The notes below the pieces were generated by a model. It was not told where the DNA came from. It searched no databases and saw only the letters and a program-made list of their open reading frames with translations. From NCBI GenBank assembly GCA_036559705.1, contig DATBSP010000107.1, forward strand, positions 1-28,619: DNA of 28,619 nt, in the 5' to 3' direction. The stretch is from Hyphomicrobium_A sp036559705 (GTDB lineage Bacteria; Pseudomonadota; Alphaproteobacteria; Rhizobiales; Hyphomicrobiaceae). Positions 10,017 to 17,452 of this stretch are shown here, one piece after another; the stretch's first letter is position 1, and each line of letters begins with the position of its first letter. The translations under genes were made by a program, and so were the position numbers.

Positions 10017-10355
10017 ATGAAGCTCGTTACTGCCATCATCAAGCCCTTCAAGCTGGACGAAGTGCGCGCCGCGCTGACCAAGCTCGGCATCAACGGCATG
10101 ACCGTGACCGAGGTGAAGGGTTTCGGCCGCCAGAAGGGCCATACCGAGGTCTATCGCGGCGCCGAGTACACGGTGAACCTGCTGCCGAAGGTGAAGCTCG
10201 AGCTCGCCGTTGCGGGCGGGCAGGCTGACGCCGTCGTTGCCGCGATCCGCGCGGCGGCCAACACCGGCTCCATCGGCGACGGCAAGATCTTCGTCTCGCC
10301 GATCGAGGCCATGGTGCGCATCCGCACGGGTGAGACGGCCGAGGCGGCCATCTAG
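10017..10355 (+). CDS. glnK: PII nitrogen-regulatory protein (GlnK/GlnB family)
   Basis: PII proteins are trimeric cytosolic sensors of 2-oxoglutarate, ATP/ADP and glutamine status that control ammonium uptake and glutamine synthetase regulation. The product is 112 residues, the exact family length, starting MKLVTAIIKPFKLDEVRAAL. The T-loop (GRQKGHTEVYRGAEY) is intact with the uridylylation site Tyr51, and the C-terminal signature (GDGKIFVSPIEAMVRIRTGE) is complete. The ATG at 10017 is preceded by AAGGAG; an in-frame ATG at 10008 overlaps the spacer and is less likely. A sigma-54 promoter precedes it, consistent with nitrogen control. Unusually, neither amtB nor glnA is next to it, so whether it is GlnK or GlnB is uncertain. 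The MKLVTAIIKPF start favours GlnK. Confidence 0.93.
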   Translation: MKLVTAIIKPFKLDEVRAALTKLGINGMTVTEVKGFGRQKGHTEVYRGAEYTVNLLPKVKLELAVAGGQADAVVAAIRAAANTGSIGDGKIFVSPIEAMVRIRTGETAEAAI

Positions 10356-10372
10356 CCACTTCCACACGACTT

Positions 10373-10418
10373 CCCCGCCAGGGTCCTGCGTCGCCTTAAC
10401 GGCGTGGGCCCGGCGGGG
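10373..10418 (+). other. Hairpin just after the PII gene
   Basis: CCCCGCC (10373-10379) pairs with GGCGGGG (10412-10418). Between them CGCC-TTAA-C-GGCG can form an inner stem. It starts 18 bp after the PII stop codon. It could act as a terminator-like or mRNA-stabilising structure, though no U-tract follows. Confidence 0.5.
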
Positions 10419-10450
10419 CCTAACCGCCGGTTCGGAGACTATCCTCCATC

Positions 10451-10472
10451 CGTGTGGCCTCCTGGCCACGTG
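10451..10472 (+). other. Short perfect hairpin GTGGCC-TCCT-GGCCAC
   Basis: A 6-bp perfect stem (10454-10459 with 10464-10469) closes a TCCT tetraloop, extendable by three pairs including two G-U wobbles. It is the second of three hairpins in this spacer. Confidence 0.45.
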
Positions 10473-10537
10473 CCGGGCGCCCGCCCAGGCGGCGCGCCTA
10501 TCATGCCTCTGCAACTCGATGTACACAGGATGCGGGG

Positions 10538-10565
10538 CCCCTTACCCGAATCGGGCGATAAGGGG
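10538..10565 (+). other. Two-part hairpin with CCCCTTA/TAAGGGG outer stem
   Basis: CCCCTTA (10538-10544) pairs with TAAGGGG (10559-10565). Inside, CCCGA-A-TCGGG forms a second stem, leaving a three-base CGA bulge on one side. It lies about 120 bp before the glsB-like start and is not followed by T residues. Confidence 0.5.
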
Positions 10566-10686
10566 AACGCGGAGGACGTCGCCGCAGGGGCTCCAGTAGA
10601 CGTGGATTAGAGGCACGTCCTCCTCAACGAAGCTGCGGCACGATCCGCGGTTAGAAGATGCGCTTGCGCTCAGGGGAGTCATACAG

Positions 10687-10947
10687 ATGCCTATGGATAT
10701 CCAGTCACTGCTCATCCTACTGCTAGTTGGTGCCATCGCCGGCTGGCTCGCCGGTACACTGGTCAAGGGTTACGGTTTCGGACTGCTCGGGAATATCGTC
10801 GTCGGGATCATCGGCGCCTTCATCGGCGCCTGGCTGATGCCGATGTTCGGCCTAGGTCTGGCAGGCCTCGTCGGCCAGATCGTCTCGGCCACCATCGGGG
10901 CGATCATCTTGCTTCTGCTCATCGGCTTGGTTCGCAGAGTCGCCTAG
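10687..10947 (+). CDS. GlsB/YeaQ/YmgE family small membrane protein
   Basis: The 86-residue protein is almost entirely hydrophobic with three glycine-rich transmembrane helices: about 8-24 (LLILLLVGAIAGWLAGTLV), 33-55 (GLLGNIVVGIIGAFIGAWLM) and 60-83 (LVGQIVSATIGAIILLLLIG). The GAIAGWLAG start and the GNIVVGIIGAFIGAWL core match the transglycosylase-associated/GlsB family. These are stress-linked inner-membrane proteins of unclear biochemistry. GGGGAG sits 9 bases before the ATG at 10687; an ATG two codons later is also possible. A strong terminator follows directly. Whether it is cotranscribed with the PII gene across the 331-bp spacer cannot be told from sequence. Confidence 0.9.
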   Translation: MPMDIQSLLILLLVGAIAGWLAGTLVKGYGFGLLGNIVVGIIGAFIGAWLMPMFGLGLAGLVGQIVSATIGAIILLLLIGLVRRVA

Positions 10948-10966
10948 CCACGAGCAATAATACGAG

Positions 10967-11000
10967 AATGGCCGCGCCTCACGGGGCGCGGCCATTTGCG
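10967..11000 (+). terminator. Intrinsic terminator after the glsB-like gene
   Basis: AATGGCCGCGCC (10967-10978) pairs perfectly with GGCGCGGCCATT (10985-10996) around a six-base loop. It is followed by a weak T-rich tail (TTGCGTT). The 12-bp GC-rich stem lies 20 bp after the stop codon. Confidence 0.8.
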
Positions 11001-11039
11001 TTAGGAAGCGCTGTTGCGCCGGCCGGTCCCTCCGCATGT

Positions 11040-11045
11040 TATAGA
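11040..11045 (+). promoter_or_regulatory. Candidate -10 element immediately before kdsA
   Basis: TATAGA ends six bases before the kdsA ATG, so transcription would start at or next to the ATG. There is no Shine-Dalgarno sequence in between, which suggests leaderless translation. No well-spaced -35 was found: TTGCGC at 11014-11019 leaves a 20-bp gap. Confidence 0.4.
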
Positions 11046-11051
11046 GCGGCC

Positions 11052-11930
11052 ATGACCAAGCATGATCCCCTGAAGCCCAACGCGCGCGTCGCCATTGGTG
11101 ACATCGAGGTGGCGAACGACGCCAAGCTCATGGTGTTTGCCGGACCGTGCCAGATGGAAAGCCGCGCGCATGCGCTCGAGATGGCGGCGGCTCTGAAGGA
11201 GACAGCAGTGAAGCTTGGCTTTGGCCTCGTCTACAAATCCTCGTTCGACAAGGCGAACCGCACCTCGCTGTCCGGCAAGCGCGGTATCGGGCTCGAAGCC
11301 TCGCTCCCCGTTTTCGCCGAGATCCGCGAGACGCTGGGGCTGCCCATCGTCACCGACATTCACGATGCCACACAATGCGCGCTCCTCGCCCCGGTCGCCG
11401 ACGTGCTGCAGATTCCGGCGTTCCTGTGCCGGCAGACCGACCTTCTCGTCGCTGCCGCCAAGACCGGCCGCGTCGTCAAGGTGAAGAAGGGGCAGTTCCT
11501 CGCGCCCTGGGACATGAAGAACGTCGTCACCAAGATCGTCGCCTCGGGCAATCCTAACGTGATCCTGACCGAGCGCGGCTCCTCGTTCGGCTACAATACG
11601 CTTGTTACCGACATGCGCGGGCTGCCGATCATGGCGGAAATGGGTTGCCCGGTCGTGTTCGATGCCACGCATTCGGTGCAGCAGCCGGGCGGGCAGGGGA
11701 CGAGTTCAGGCGGCGACCGGCGCTTCGTGCCGGTGCTGGCGCGGGCGGCGGTGGCCGTGGGCGTGGCCGGCGTCTTCATCGAGACGCACGAAGATCCGGA
11801 CCGCGCTCCCTCGGATGGCCCCAACATGGTGCCTCTCAAGGACTTCGCTGCACTGCTGGCGGAGCTGATGGCCATCGATATAGTCGTCAAAAAGCAAAGG
11901 AGCGCGGCCAAAGGCACACGCTCCTCGTGA
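11052..11930 (+). CDS. kdsA: 3-deoxy-8-phosphooctulonate synthase (KDO-8-P synthase)
   Basis: KdsA condenses phosphoenolpyruvate with arabinose 5-phosphate to KDO-8-phosphate, the precursor of the inner-core sugar of lipopolysaccharide, so the organism makes a Gram-negative outer membrane. The product is 292 residues from the ATG at 11052. Conserved blocks are YKSSFDKANRTS, KKGQFLAPWDMKNVV, LTERGSSFGYNTLVTDMRG and FDATHSVQQPGGQGTSSGG, with FIETHEDPDRAPSDGPNMVP near the end. Cys33 in FAGPCQMES is the residue that marks the metal-dependent class; the metal-independent class has Asn there. The frame stays open upstream to 10968 but that would run through the preceding terminator. It converges on a small minus-strand gene 23 bp away. 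Confidence 0.96.
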   Translation: MTKHDPLKPNARVAIGDIEVANDAKLMVFAGPCQMESRAHALEMAAALKETAVKLGFGLVYKSSFDKANRTSLSGKRGIGLEASLPVFAEIRETLGLPIVTDIHDATQCALLAPVADVLQIPAFLCRQTDLLVAAAKTGRVVKVKKGQFLAPWDMKNVVTKIVASGNPNVILTERGSSFGYNTLVTDMRGLPIMAEMGCPVVFDATHSVQQPGGQGTSSGGDRRFVPVLARAAVAVGVAGVFIETHEDPDRAPSDGPNMVPLKDFAALLAELMAIDIVVKKQRSAAKGTRSS

Positions 11931-11953
11931 AGTTTCCGCTCGGCTCTCGCCGC

Positions 11954-12193
11954 TCAGTCCATGTTCAGGAACGAGACGGCGGTCCACAGCGGCGCATCGT
12001 CGGTCGCGTAAGCGTAGCGCGGCCCCGAACGCTGCTTGCTGGCGATGGCAACGCATCCGCTCTCGCCGCACATCGGCCCGGAGTTATAGGTGACGCCATT
12101 GAGCGCGGCGACGCTCATCGTGGTGACGAAATAGGCGACGGTATAGAGGCACGTCAGTACCCCCAGCGTACGTATGACGAGATCGAAAGACAT
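11954..12193 (-). CDS. Small membrane-anchored or exported protein, unknown
   Basis: This 79-residue frame has an N-terminal hydrophobic segment (LVIRTLGVLTCLYTVAYFVT, about 5-25) that could be a signal anchor. A polar region follows with a close cysteine pair (GPMCGESGCVAIA) and an aromatic C-terminus (PLWTAVSFLNMD). GGGGG lies upstream of the ATG at ribosome-binding distance. It converges with kdsA. I do not recognise a family. The gene call rests on the plausible protein layout and the ribosome-binding site. Confidence 0.5.
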   Translation of the reverse strand: MSFDLVIRTLGVLTCLYTVAYFVTTMSVAALNGVTYNSGPMCGESGCVAIASKQRSGPRYAYATDDAPLWTAVSFLNMD

Positions 12194-12558
12194 CGCGCGA
12201 CCCCCTTATCGTGAAGCTGCTTGCACATCGACCGCGCCCCCTGTCAGTGATCAGCGGACGATCGGCCGACGCGTTCACCCTATCGAAAGAGCGCTTAACG
12301 TGGCGTTAAGGTTACGCGACGGTAAACGCATCGATTCGGCGGATGCTCCCCCGTCCGCAAAGCAAATCGCGCCGGCAGATAAGTATCGCAGATTCCGCAT
12401 GCTTCGGCGAGACGCACAATGCGTAGCGAACGCGCGGCTCGCCGACTGTCGGCGGCATCGTGGTGCGCGTCCGTGTTAGTCGTATTTTGAACGCATAGGC
12501 TCGCCGTGTTGTGAAGTTGCTGCACCGTGCGGGTTGGTGTCCGAGGCGAGGGGGAAGG
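12194..12558. promoter_or_regulatory. Divergent intergenic region with palindromes
   Basis: These 365 bp separate the leftward 79-residue gene from the rightward kef-like antiporter, so promoters for both should be here. I saw no gene. Notable symmetric elements are the palindrome at 12294-12310, an adjacent TTAC-GCGACG-GTAA dyad, and GCCGAC-T-GTCGGC at 12441-12453. Confidence 0.5.
12294..12310. promoter_or_regulatory. Perfect palindrome CTTAACG-TGG-CGTTAAG, candidate operator
   Basis: Seven-base arms around a three-base centre form a perfect inverted repeat in the divergent spacer. Symmetry of this size and position suggests a dimeric repressor or activator site. No regulator gene is adjacent, so the factor is unknown. 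Confidence 0.45.
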
Positions 12559-14388
12559 ATGGTCGGCGTGTCACTCAACGAAGTCGCGATATTGCTCGCT
12601 GCCCTCGCCATTGCCGGGCCCTTGGCGCGCTGGCTCGGCATTAGCGCGGTGCTGGGATACCTCATCGTCGGCATGCTGCTCGGGCCGAACACGATCGGCT
12701 GGTCGTTTTCCGACTACAAGGCTCAAGAGATCCTGCATTTCGCCGAGTTCGGCATCGTCCTGTTGCTGTTCCTGATCGGCCTCGAGCTGCGGCCCAAACG
12801 GCTGTGGGCCATGCGCAACGCCGTGTTCGCCCTGGGCAGCGCGCAGGTGCTGCTGACGGGCGCGGCGCTGGCGGCCATCGGATTGGTGGTCGGCTTCTCG
12901 TGGCAAACAGCCTTGTTCGCCGGCCTGGCGCTGGCGCTTTCATCGACCGCCCTTGCCCTGCAAGTGATGGACGAGACCGGCGATCTGGCGACGCGCCACG
13001 GTCGTCTCGGCTTCTCCGTGTTGCTGTTCCAGGACCTCGCCGCCATTCCGCTCATTGCCTTCGCCCCGCTGTTTGCGACAACGGCGGCGGTGGCGACGGC
13101 CTCAACGGCGCAGATGGACCTCATCGCGGTGCTCGAGGGCCTCGGCTTCATCGCGGTGGTAGTCGTCGTCGGCCACTTCGTGCTCGACTATCTGTTGCGC
13201 CTTGTCGCACTGACGCGCGTCAAGGAGGCGATGACGGCGGCGGCGCTACTTACCGTCGTCGGTGTCACGATCCTCATGCAGCTCGCCGGCCTGTCGGCTT
13301 CGCTCGGCGCTTTCATCGCCGGCGCGCTGCTGGCGGAATCGTCCTACCGCCACCAGCTCGAAGCCGACATCCAGCCTTTCGAGGGGCTACTTCTCGGGTT
13401 GTTCTTCACCGCCATCGGCATGACCATCGACGTGCGGCTGCTGCTCGATGAGCCGGTCCTCATTCTGACGCTGGTCGCCGGGCTGATCGTCATCAAGACT
13501 GTAATCCTCTACGTGCTGGGACGCTGGCAGGGACTCGAGCCGGGACCGGCGCGCCGCCTGGGCATCGCGCTGTCGCAGGGCGGCGAGTTCGCCTTCGTGT
13601 TGTTCACTGTGGGCTATGCGGCGGGCTCGCTGTCGCGCGAGAACACCGAGCTGTTGACCATCATCGTCACGCTGTCGATGGCGGCTACGCCGATCTTGCT
13701 CAAGCTCGAGAGCTTGCTGTCGCGCCGCCGCAAGGGCACGCCGTCTTACGAGATGCCGCCCGACAATGACGGGCATGTGATCATCGCCGGCTTCGGCCGC
13801 GTCGGGCAGATCGTCGCCCGCATCCTCACCGCCAAGCGCATTCCCTTCACCGCACTAGACATCAGCGCCGAGCAGGTCGAGTTCGTGCGCCGCTTCGGCG
13901 CGCAGGCGTTCTACGGCGATGCCAGCCGACCGGAAATTCTGGAAGCGGCCGATGCACACCGGGCGCGTGCCTTCGTGCTCGCCATCGATGACGTGGAAGC
14001 CTCCATGCGCACCGCCGAGCACGTACGATCCAATTATCCGAACCTGCCGATCTATGCCCGGGCGCGTAACCGCAACCATGCCCACCGGCTGCTCGACCTC
14101 GGCATCACCAATATCCAGCGCGAGACGTTCCTGTCTTCGCTCGACATAACCAAGCAGCTCCTGAAGGGCCTCGGCGTTTCCGACCGCGAGGCAGGACGCC
14201 TGCTCCATACATTCCGCACCCATGACGAGCGACGCCTGATCGAGGACTACAAAGTGGCGAGCGACCTCGACAAGTTGCGCGAGCGCGCCCGCAGCGATGT
14301 AAAGACCCTGGAAAAGCTCTTTGAGGAGGATGCCGCCGAGGAAGCGCGCCTGCGGGAGGTCGCCCAAGCCGAGGAGGTTTCCCGGTGA
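12559..14388 (+). CDS. Kef-type K+/H+ antiporter (CPA2 family) with RCK/TrkA-N domain
   Basis: This inner-membrane cation/proton antiporter is expected to release K+ in exchange for H+ under electrophile or pH stress. From the ATG at 12559 (GGGGGAAGG just before it) the product is 609 residues. The N-terminal 390 or so residues form a dozen hydrophobic helices of the Na/H exchanger fold, with signatures LRPKRLWAMR, FQDLAAIPLIAF and ALSQGGEFAFVLF. The soluble TrkA-N domain spans roughly 405-520 and begins GHVIIAGFGRVGQIVARIL, a Rossmann nucleotide-binding loop. A charged helical tail follows. No kefF/kefG-type oxidoreductase partner is adjacent. Whether it is closer to KefB or KefC cannot be decided by eye. 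Confidence 0.92.
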   Translation: MVGVSLNEVAILLAALAIAGPLARWLGISAVLGYLIVGMLLGPNTIGWSFSDYKAQEILHFAEFGIVLLLFLIGLELRPKRLWAMRNAVFALGSAQVLLTGAALAAIGLVVGFSWQTALFAGLALALSSTALALQVMDETGDLATRHGRLGFSVLLFQDLAAIPLIAFAPLFATTAAVATASTAQMDLIAVLEGLGFIAVVVVVGHFVLDYLLRLVALTRVKEAMTAAALLTVVGVTILMQLAGLSASLGAFIAGALLAESSYRHQLEADIQPFEGLLLGLFFTAIGMTIDVRLLLDEPVLILTLVAGLIVIKTVILYVLGRWQGLEPGPARRLGIALSQGGEFAFVLFTVGYAAGSLSRENTELLTIIVTLSMAATPILLKLESLLSRRRKGTPSYEMPPDNDGHVIIAGFGRVGQIVARILTAKRIPFTALDISAEQVEFVRRFGAQAFYGDASRPEILEAADAHRARAFVLAIDDVEASMRTAEHVRSNYPNLPIYARARNRNHAHRLLDLGITNIQRETFLSSLDITKQLLKGLGVSDREAGRLLHTFRTHDERRLIEDYKVASDLDKLRERARSDVKTLEKLFEEDAAEEARLREVAQAEEVSR

Positions 14389-15290
14389 AGCCGATCATCT
14401 GCGTTGGGCATGCGGCGCTCGACTATGTCTATCGCATCGAGTCGTTCCCGCCCGAGCCGACGAAAGTGCGCTCGCTCGAGCACATCGAAAGCGGCGGTGG
14501 CATGGCGGCCAACGCGGCCGCGACCATTGCCCGGCTCGGCGGGAGGGTGGAGCTGTGGAGCCGAACCGGCGCCGATAGCGCCGGCCAGCGCATCCACGCT
14601 TTTCTCGAGGCCGATGGCGTCGACACGCGCTTTGTGCGCACCTACGAGGGGGCGCGCTCGTCCACGTCGGCGGTCATCGTCGATAAGGACGGCGAGCGCC
14701 TGATCATCGGCGAGCGCGATCACGCCATGTCGATGGATGCAAGCTGGCTGCCGCTGGAGCGCATCGCCGGTGCCGCGGCGGTGCTCAGCGACTTTCGCTG
14801 GGTTGAAGCGACGCGCGATGCGTTCCGCGAGGCGCGGGCGCGTGGCGTGCCGACGTTGCTCGATGCCGATCTGGGCGGCGGCGGGTTGCTTGCGGAATTC
14901 CTGTGCCTTGCCGATTACGCGATATTCTCCGGACCAGCACTTGACGATTTTGCGCCGGAAATTGACCAGCCCGCACAACTGCAGAGCGTGCTGGCGACCG
15001 GCGTGCGTCACGCCGGCGTGACGCGCGGGGCGGATGGCTACGTGTGGCTGTCGCAAGGTGGCACGTCAGGGCACCAGCCGGGTTTTCCTGTCGAGATAGT
15101 CGACACGACCGGTGCCGGCGACGCATTCCACGGCGCCTTTGCCTGGGCGCTGGCCAATGACCGCTTGGCGCCAGAGTGCGCGCGCATCGCCGCCGCGGTT
15201 GCTGCTCTCAAATGCCGCAAGTTGGGCGCCCGCCCAGGCCTGCCGACGCGCGCCGAGCTCGACGAATTCCTCGCCGCGCGTGTGGATTGA
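14385..15290 (+). CDS. PfkB-family sugar kinase, sulfofructose-kinase (YihV)-like
   Basis: This 301-residue ribokinase-fold ATP-dependent kinase starts at a GTG that overlaps the antiporter stop codon (GTGA). GAGGAGG lies ideally upstream, so translation is coupled. The substrate-side glycine motif is SGGGMAANAAATIARLGG (about 37-53), and the C-terminal signature DTTGAGDAFHGAFAWAL places the catalytic Asp at 246. Over its length it resembles E. coli YihV (shared patterns VGGGxAA, SSxSAI, VLxDxRW, and a DTTGAGD followed by FHGA and ALKC). The other sulfoquinovose genes are not here, so the substrate may be a different ketose phosphate. A role near pentose or triose metabolism is suggested only by the following tkt and pgk. 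Confidence 0.88.
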   Translation: MKPIICVGHAALDYVYRIESFPPEPTKVRSLEHIESGGGMAANAAATIARLGGRVELWSRTGADSAGQRIHAFLEADGVDTRFVRTYEGARSSTSAVIVDKDGERLIIGERDHAMSMDASWLPLERIAGAAAVLSDFRWVEATRDAFREARARGVPTLLDADLGGGGLLAEFLCLADYAIFSGPALDDFAPEIDQPAQLQSVLATGVRHAGVTRGADGYVWLSQGGTSGHQPGFPVEIVDTTGAGDAFHGAFAWALANDRLAPECARIAAAVAALKCRKLGARPGLPTRAELDEFLAARVD

Positions 15291-15425
15291 GGCGGAATCG
15301 CCGCCGCTTCGCAGCCCAAGGCATGGACTGGGGGCGGCCGCCTCGTTAAACGTGCCTGACGCAAAAGGGGGCGCCCGGCCGTGAGGCGAGGAGCGGGTCC
15401 CATCAGCTGACGCAGGGATGGATCT

Positions 15426-17441
15426 ATGACCGAGGCGCGCGAGACGATCACCGAAGCGAAGGCGATCGCGCACGACGACATGGCGAACGCCATCCGGGCG
15501 CTGGCCATGGATGCGGTGCAGGCGGCCAAGTCGGGACACCCCGGCATGCCGATGGGCATGGCGGACGTCGCGACCGTGCTGTTTCGCGAGGCGCTGCGCT
15601 TCGACGCCGCCGACCCCAACTGGCCGAACCGCGACCGTTTCGTGCTGTCGGCCGGCCACGGTTCGATGCTGCTCTATTCCTTGCTCTACCTCACCGGCTA
15701 TCCCGGCATGGAGATCGGCGAGCTGAAGCGCTTCCGCCAGCTCGGCTCCAAGACCGCCGGCCATCCTGAGCACGGCCATGCCGCCGGCATCGAGACAACC
15801 ACTGGGCCGCTCGGCCAGGGCCTTGCCAACGCCGTCGGCATGGCGCTGTCGGAGCGGCTGCTCAACGCGCGGCTCGGCAACGACATCATCGACCACCACA
15901 CTTACGTCATCGCCGGCGACGGCTGTCTGATGGAAGGCATCAGCCACGAGGCGATCTCGCTCGCCGGACATCTCGGCCTTGGCAAGCTCATTGTGCTGTT
16001 CGACGACAACGGCATCTCCATCGACGGCCCGACCAGCCTGTCGGTGACCGATGACCAGGTCGCCCGCTTCAAGGCAAGCGGTTGGAACGCGGTGGCCATC
16101 GACGGTCACGATTCAAAAGCGATTTCGGCGGCGCTGGCGAAGGCACGCGCAGATTCTTCGAAGCCCTGGCTGATCGCCTGCAAGACTACGATCGGCTACG
16201 GCGCGCCGACCAAGGCCGGCAAGGCGTCAACGCATGGCGAGCCGCTCGGCGATGAAGAGATCAAAGGCACGCGCGAGAAGCTCTCTTGGCCGCACGCGCC
16301 GTTCGAAATTCCCGAGCCGGTGTTGCTCGCCTGGCGCGCCATCGGTCAGCGCGGCGCCAAGGAGCGCACGAGCTGGAAGTTGCGCTTGGCGCAAGCCGGC
16401 CCCGCCGCTGCGGCTGCGCTCGCCGAGCCAGCCGGCGCGTCGCGGGCTGCCGGCGTCGCCGAAGCCATCGGTGCCGCCAAGACCGCGGCGCTCGGTGATG
16501 AAGCCAAGCGCGCCACGCGCGTGTGGTCGCAACTGGCGCTCGAGCACATCGTGCCGGTGCTCCCCGAGCTGATCGGCGGCTCGGCCGACCTCACCGGCTC
16601 GAACGGAACGCGCACCAAGCATCACGTGCCTGTCGCCAAGGGCAGCTTCGCCGGGAACTACATCCACTACGGTGTGCGCGAGCATGGCATGGCCGCCGCC
16701 ATGAACGGCATGGCGTTATCCGGCGGACTGATCCCGTACGGCGGCACGTTCCTCGTGTTCACCGACTATTGCCGCCCGTCGATCCGCCTTTCGGCGTTGA
16801 TGCGTCAGCGCGTCATCTACGTGATGACACACGACTCTATCGGGCTTGGCGAGGACGGCCCGACGCATCAGCCGGTCGAGCACCTGGCGGCGCTGCGCGC
16901 CATTCCGCATCTGCTCGTGATGCGCCCAGCCGAGGGTGTCGAGACGGCCGAGTGTTGGGAGGTCGCCTTGCAGCACGACACCAATCCTTCCGTGCTGGCG
17001 CTGTCGCGGCAGGCGGTCGACAACCTGCGCAAGGCGCCGTCGGATGAAAACCTCAGCGCCAAGGGCGCCTATGTCTTGGTTGAGCCCGAGGGCGGTCGCG
17101 ACGTTACTTTGATCGGCACCGGCTCGGAGCTGGCGCTCGCGGTTGAGGCAGCCAAGACGCTGGGCAAGGAAGGCGTGCGCACCGCCGTCGTGTCGATGCC
17201 GTCGATGGAGCTGTTCCGCGCCCAGCCGGAAAGCTATCGCGCCAAGGTGCTCGGCAACGTGGCGCGCGTCGCGGTCGAAGCCGGCGTCATCCAGTGCTGG
17301 TACGAGTGGCTGGGCGAAAATGGCAGCTTCGTCGGCCTATCGGACTTCGGGGCCTCGGCCCCGGCTCCCAAGCTCTACGCGCACTTCGGCGTGACGGCCG
17401 ATGCCGTCGCCGCAGCCGCGCGCGACCTCGTCAAGAAGTGA
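15426..17441 (+). CDS. tkt: Transketolase
   Basis: This is a thiamine-diphosphate enzyme of the pentose phosphate pathway that moves two-carbon units between sugar phosphates. The 671-residue product has the full family layout. The N-terminal ThDP/phosphate residues are in SGHPGMPMGMADV, LSAGHGSMLLYSLLYLTGY and TTGPLGQGLANAVGMAL. The Mg/ThDP motif runs from GDGCLMEGISHEA to the N of FDDNGISIDGP. The central pyrimidine-binding domain has REHGMAAAMNGMA and GEDGPTHQPVEHLA, and the C-terminal domain follows. GGGATGGA lies before the ATG. It is separated from the kinase gene by 135 bp and is 11 bp from pgk, so it probably opens the tkt-pgk-ccdA-thiD operon. Confidence 0.98.
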   Translation: MTEARETITEAKAIAHDDMANAIRALAMDAVQAAKSGHPGMPMGMADVATVLFREALRFDAADPNWPNRDRFVLSAGHGSMLLYSLLYLTGYPGMEIGELKRFRQLGSKTAGHPEHGHAAGIETTTGPLGQGLANAVGMALSERLLNARLGNDIIDHHTYVIAGDGCLMEGISHEAISLAGHLGLGKLIVLFDDNGISIDGPTSLSVTDDQVARFKASGWNAVAIDGHDSKAISAALAKARADSSKPWLIACKTTIGYGAPTKAGKASTHGEPLGDEEIKGTREKLSWPHAPFEIPEPVLLAWRAIGQRGAKERTSWKLRLAQAGPAAAAALAEPAGASRAAGVAEAIGAAKTAALGDEAKRATRVWSQLALEHIVPVLPELIGGSADLTGSNGTRTKHHVPVAKGSFAGNYIHYGVREHGMAAAMNGMALSGGLIPYGGTFLVFTDYCRPSIRLSALMRQRVIYVMTHDSIGLGEDGPTHQPVEHLAALRAIPHLLVMRPAEGVETAECWEVALQHDTNPSVLALSRQAVDNLRKAPSDENLSAKGAYVLVEPEGGRDVTLIGTGSELALAVEAAKTLGKEGVRTAVVSMPSMELFRAQPESYRAKVLGNVARVAVEAGVIQCWYEWLGENGSFVGLSDFGASAPAPKLYAHFGVTADAVAAAARDLVKK

Positions 17442-17452
17442 GCCGCCCCAGT

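Larger units (their letters stand above)
10356..10686. other. Hairpin-rich noncoding spacer between the PII gene and glsB-like gene
   Basis: This 331-bp stretch has no convincing gene. It contains three substantial inverted repeats in succession: 10373-10418, 10451-10472 and 10538-10565. None is followed by a T-run, so none is a textbook intrinsic terminator. It may be a structured 3' or 5' untranslated region, an attenuator, or a small RNA. Confidence 0.5.

Noticed and set aside
10968..11051. N-terminal extension of kdsA
   Set aside because: It would begin inside the terminator stem of the previous gene and add residues absent from the family.
14385..15290. Part of a sulfoquinovose degradation cluster
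   Set aside because: The kinase resembles YihV, but no isomerase, aldolase, reductase or transporter of that pathway is adjacent.
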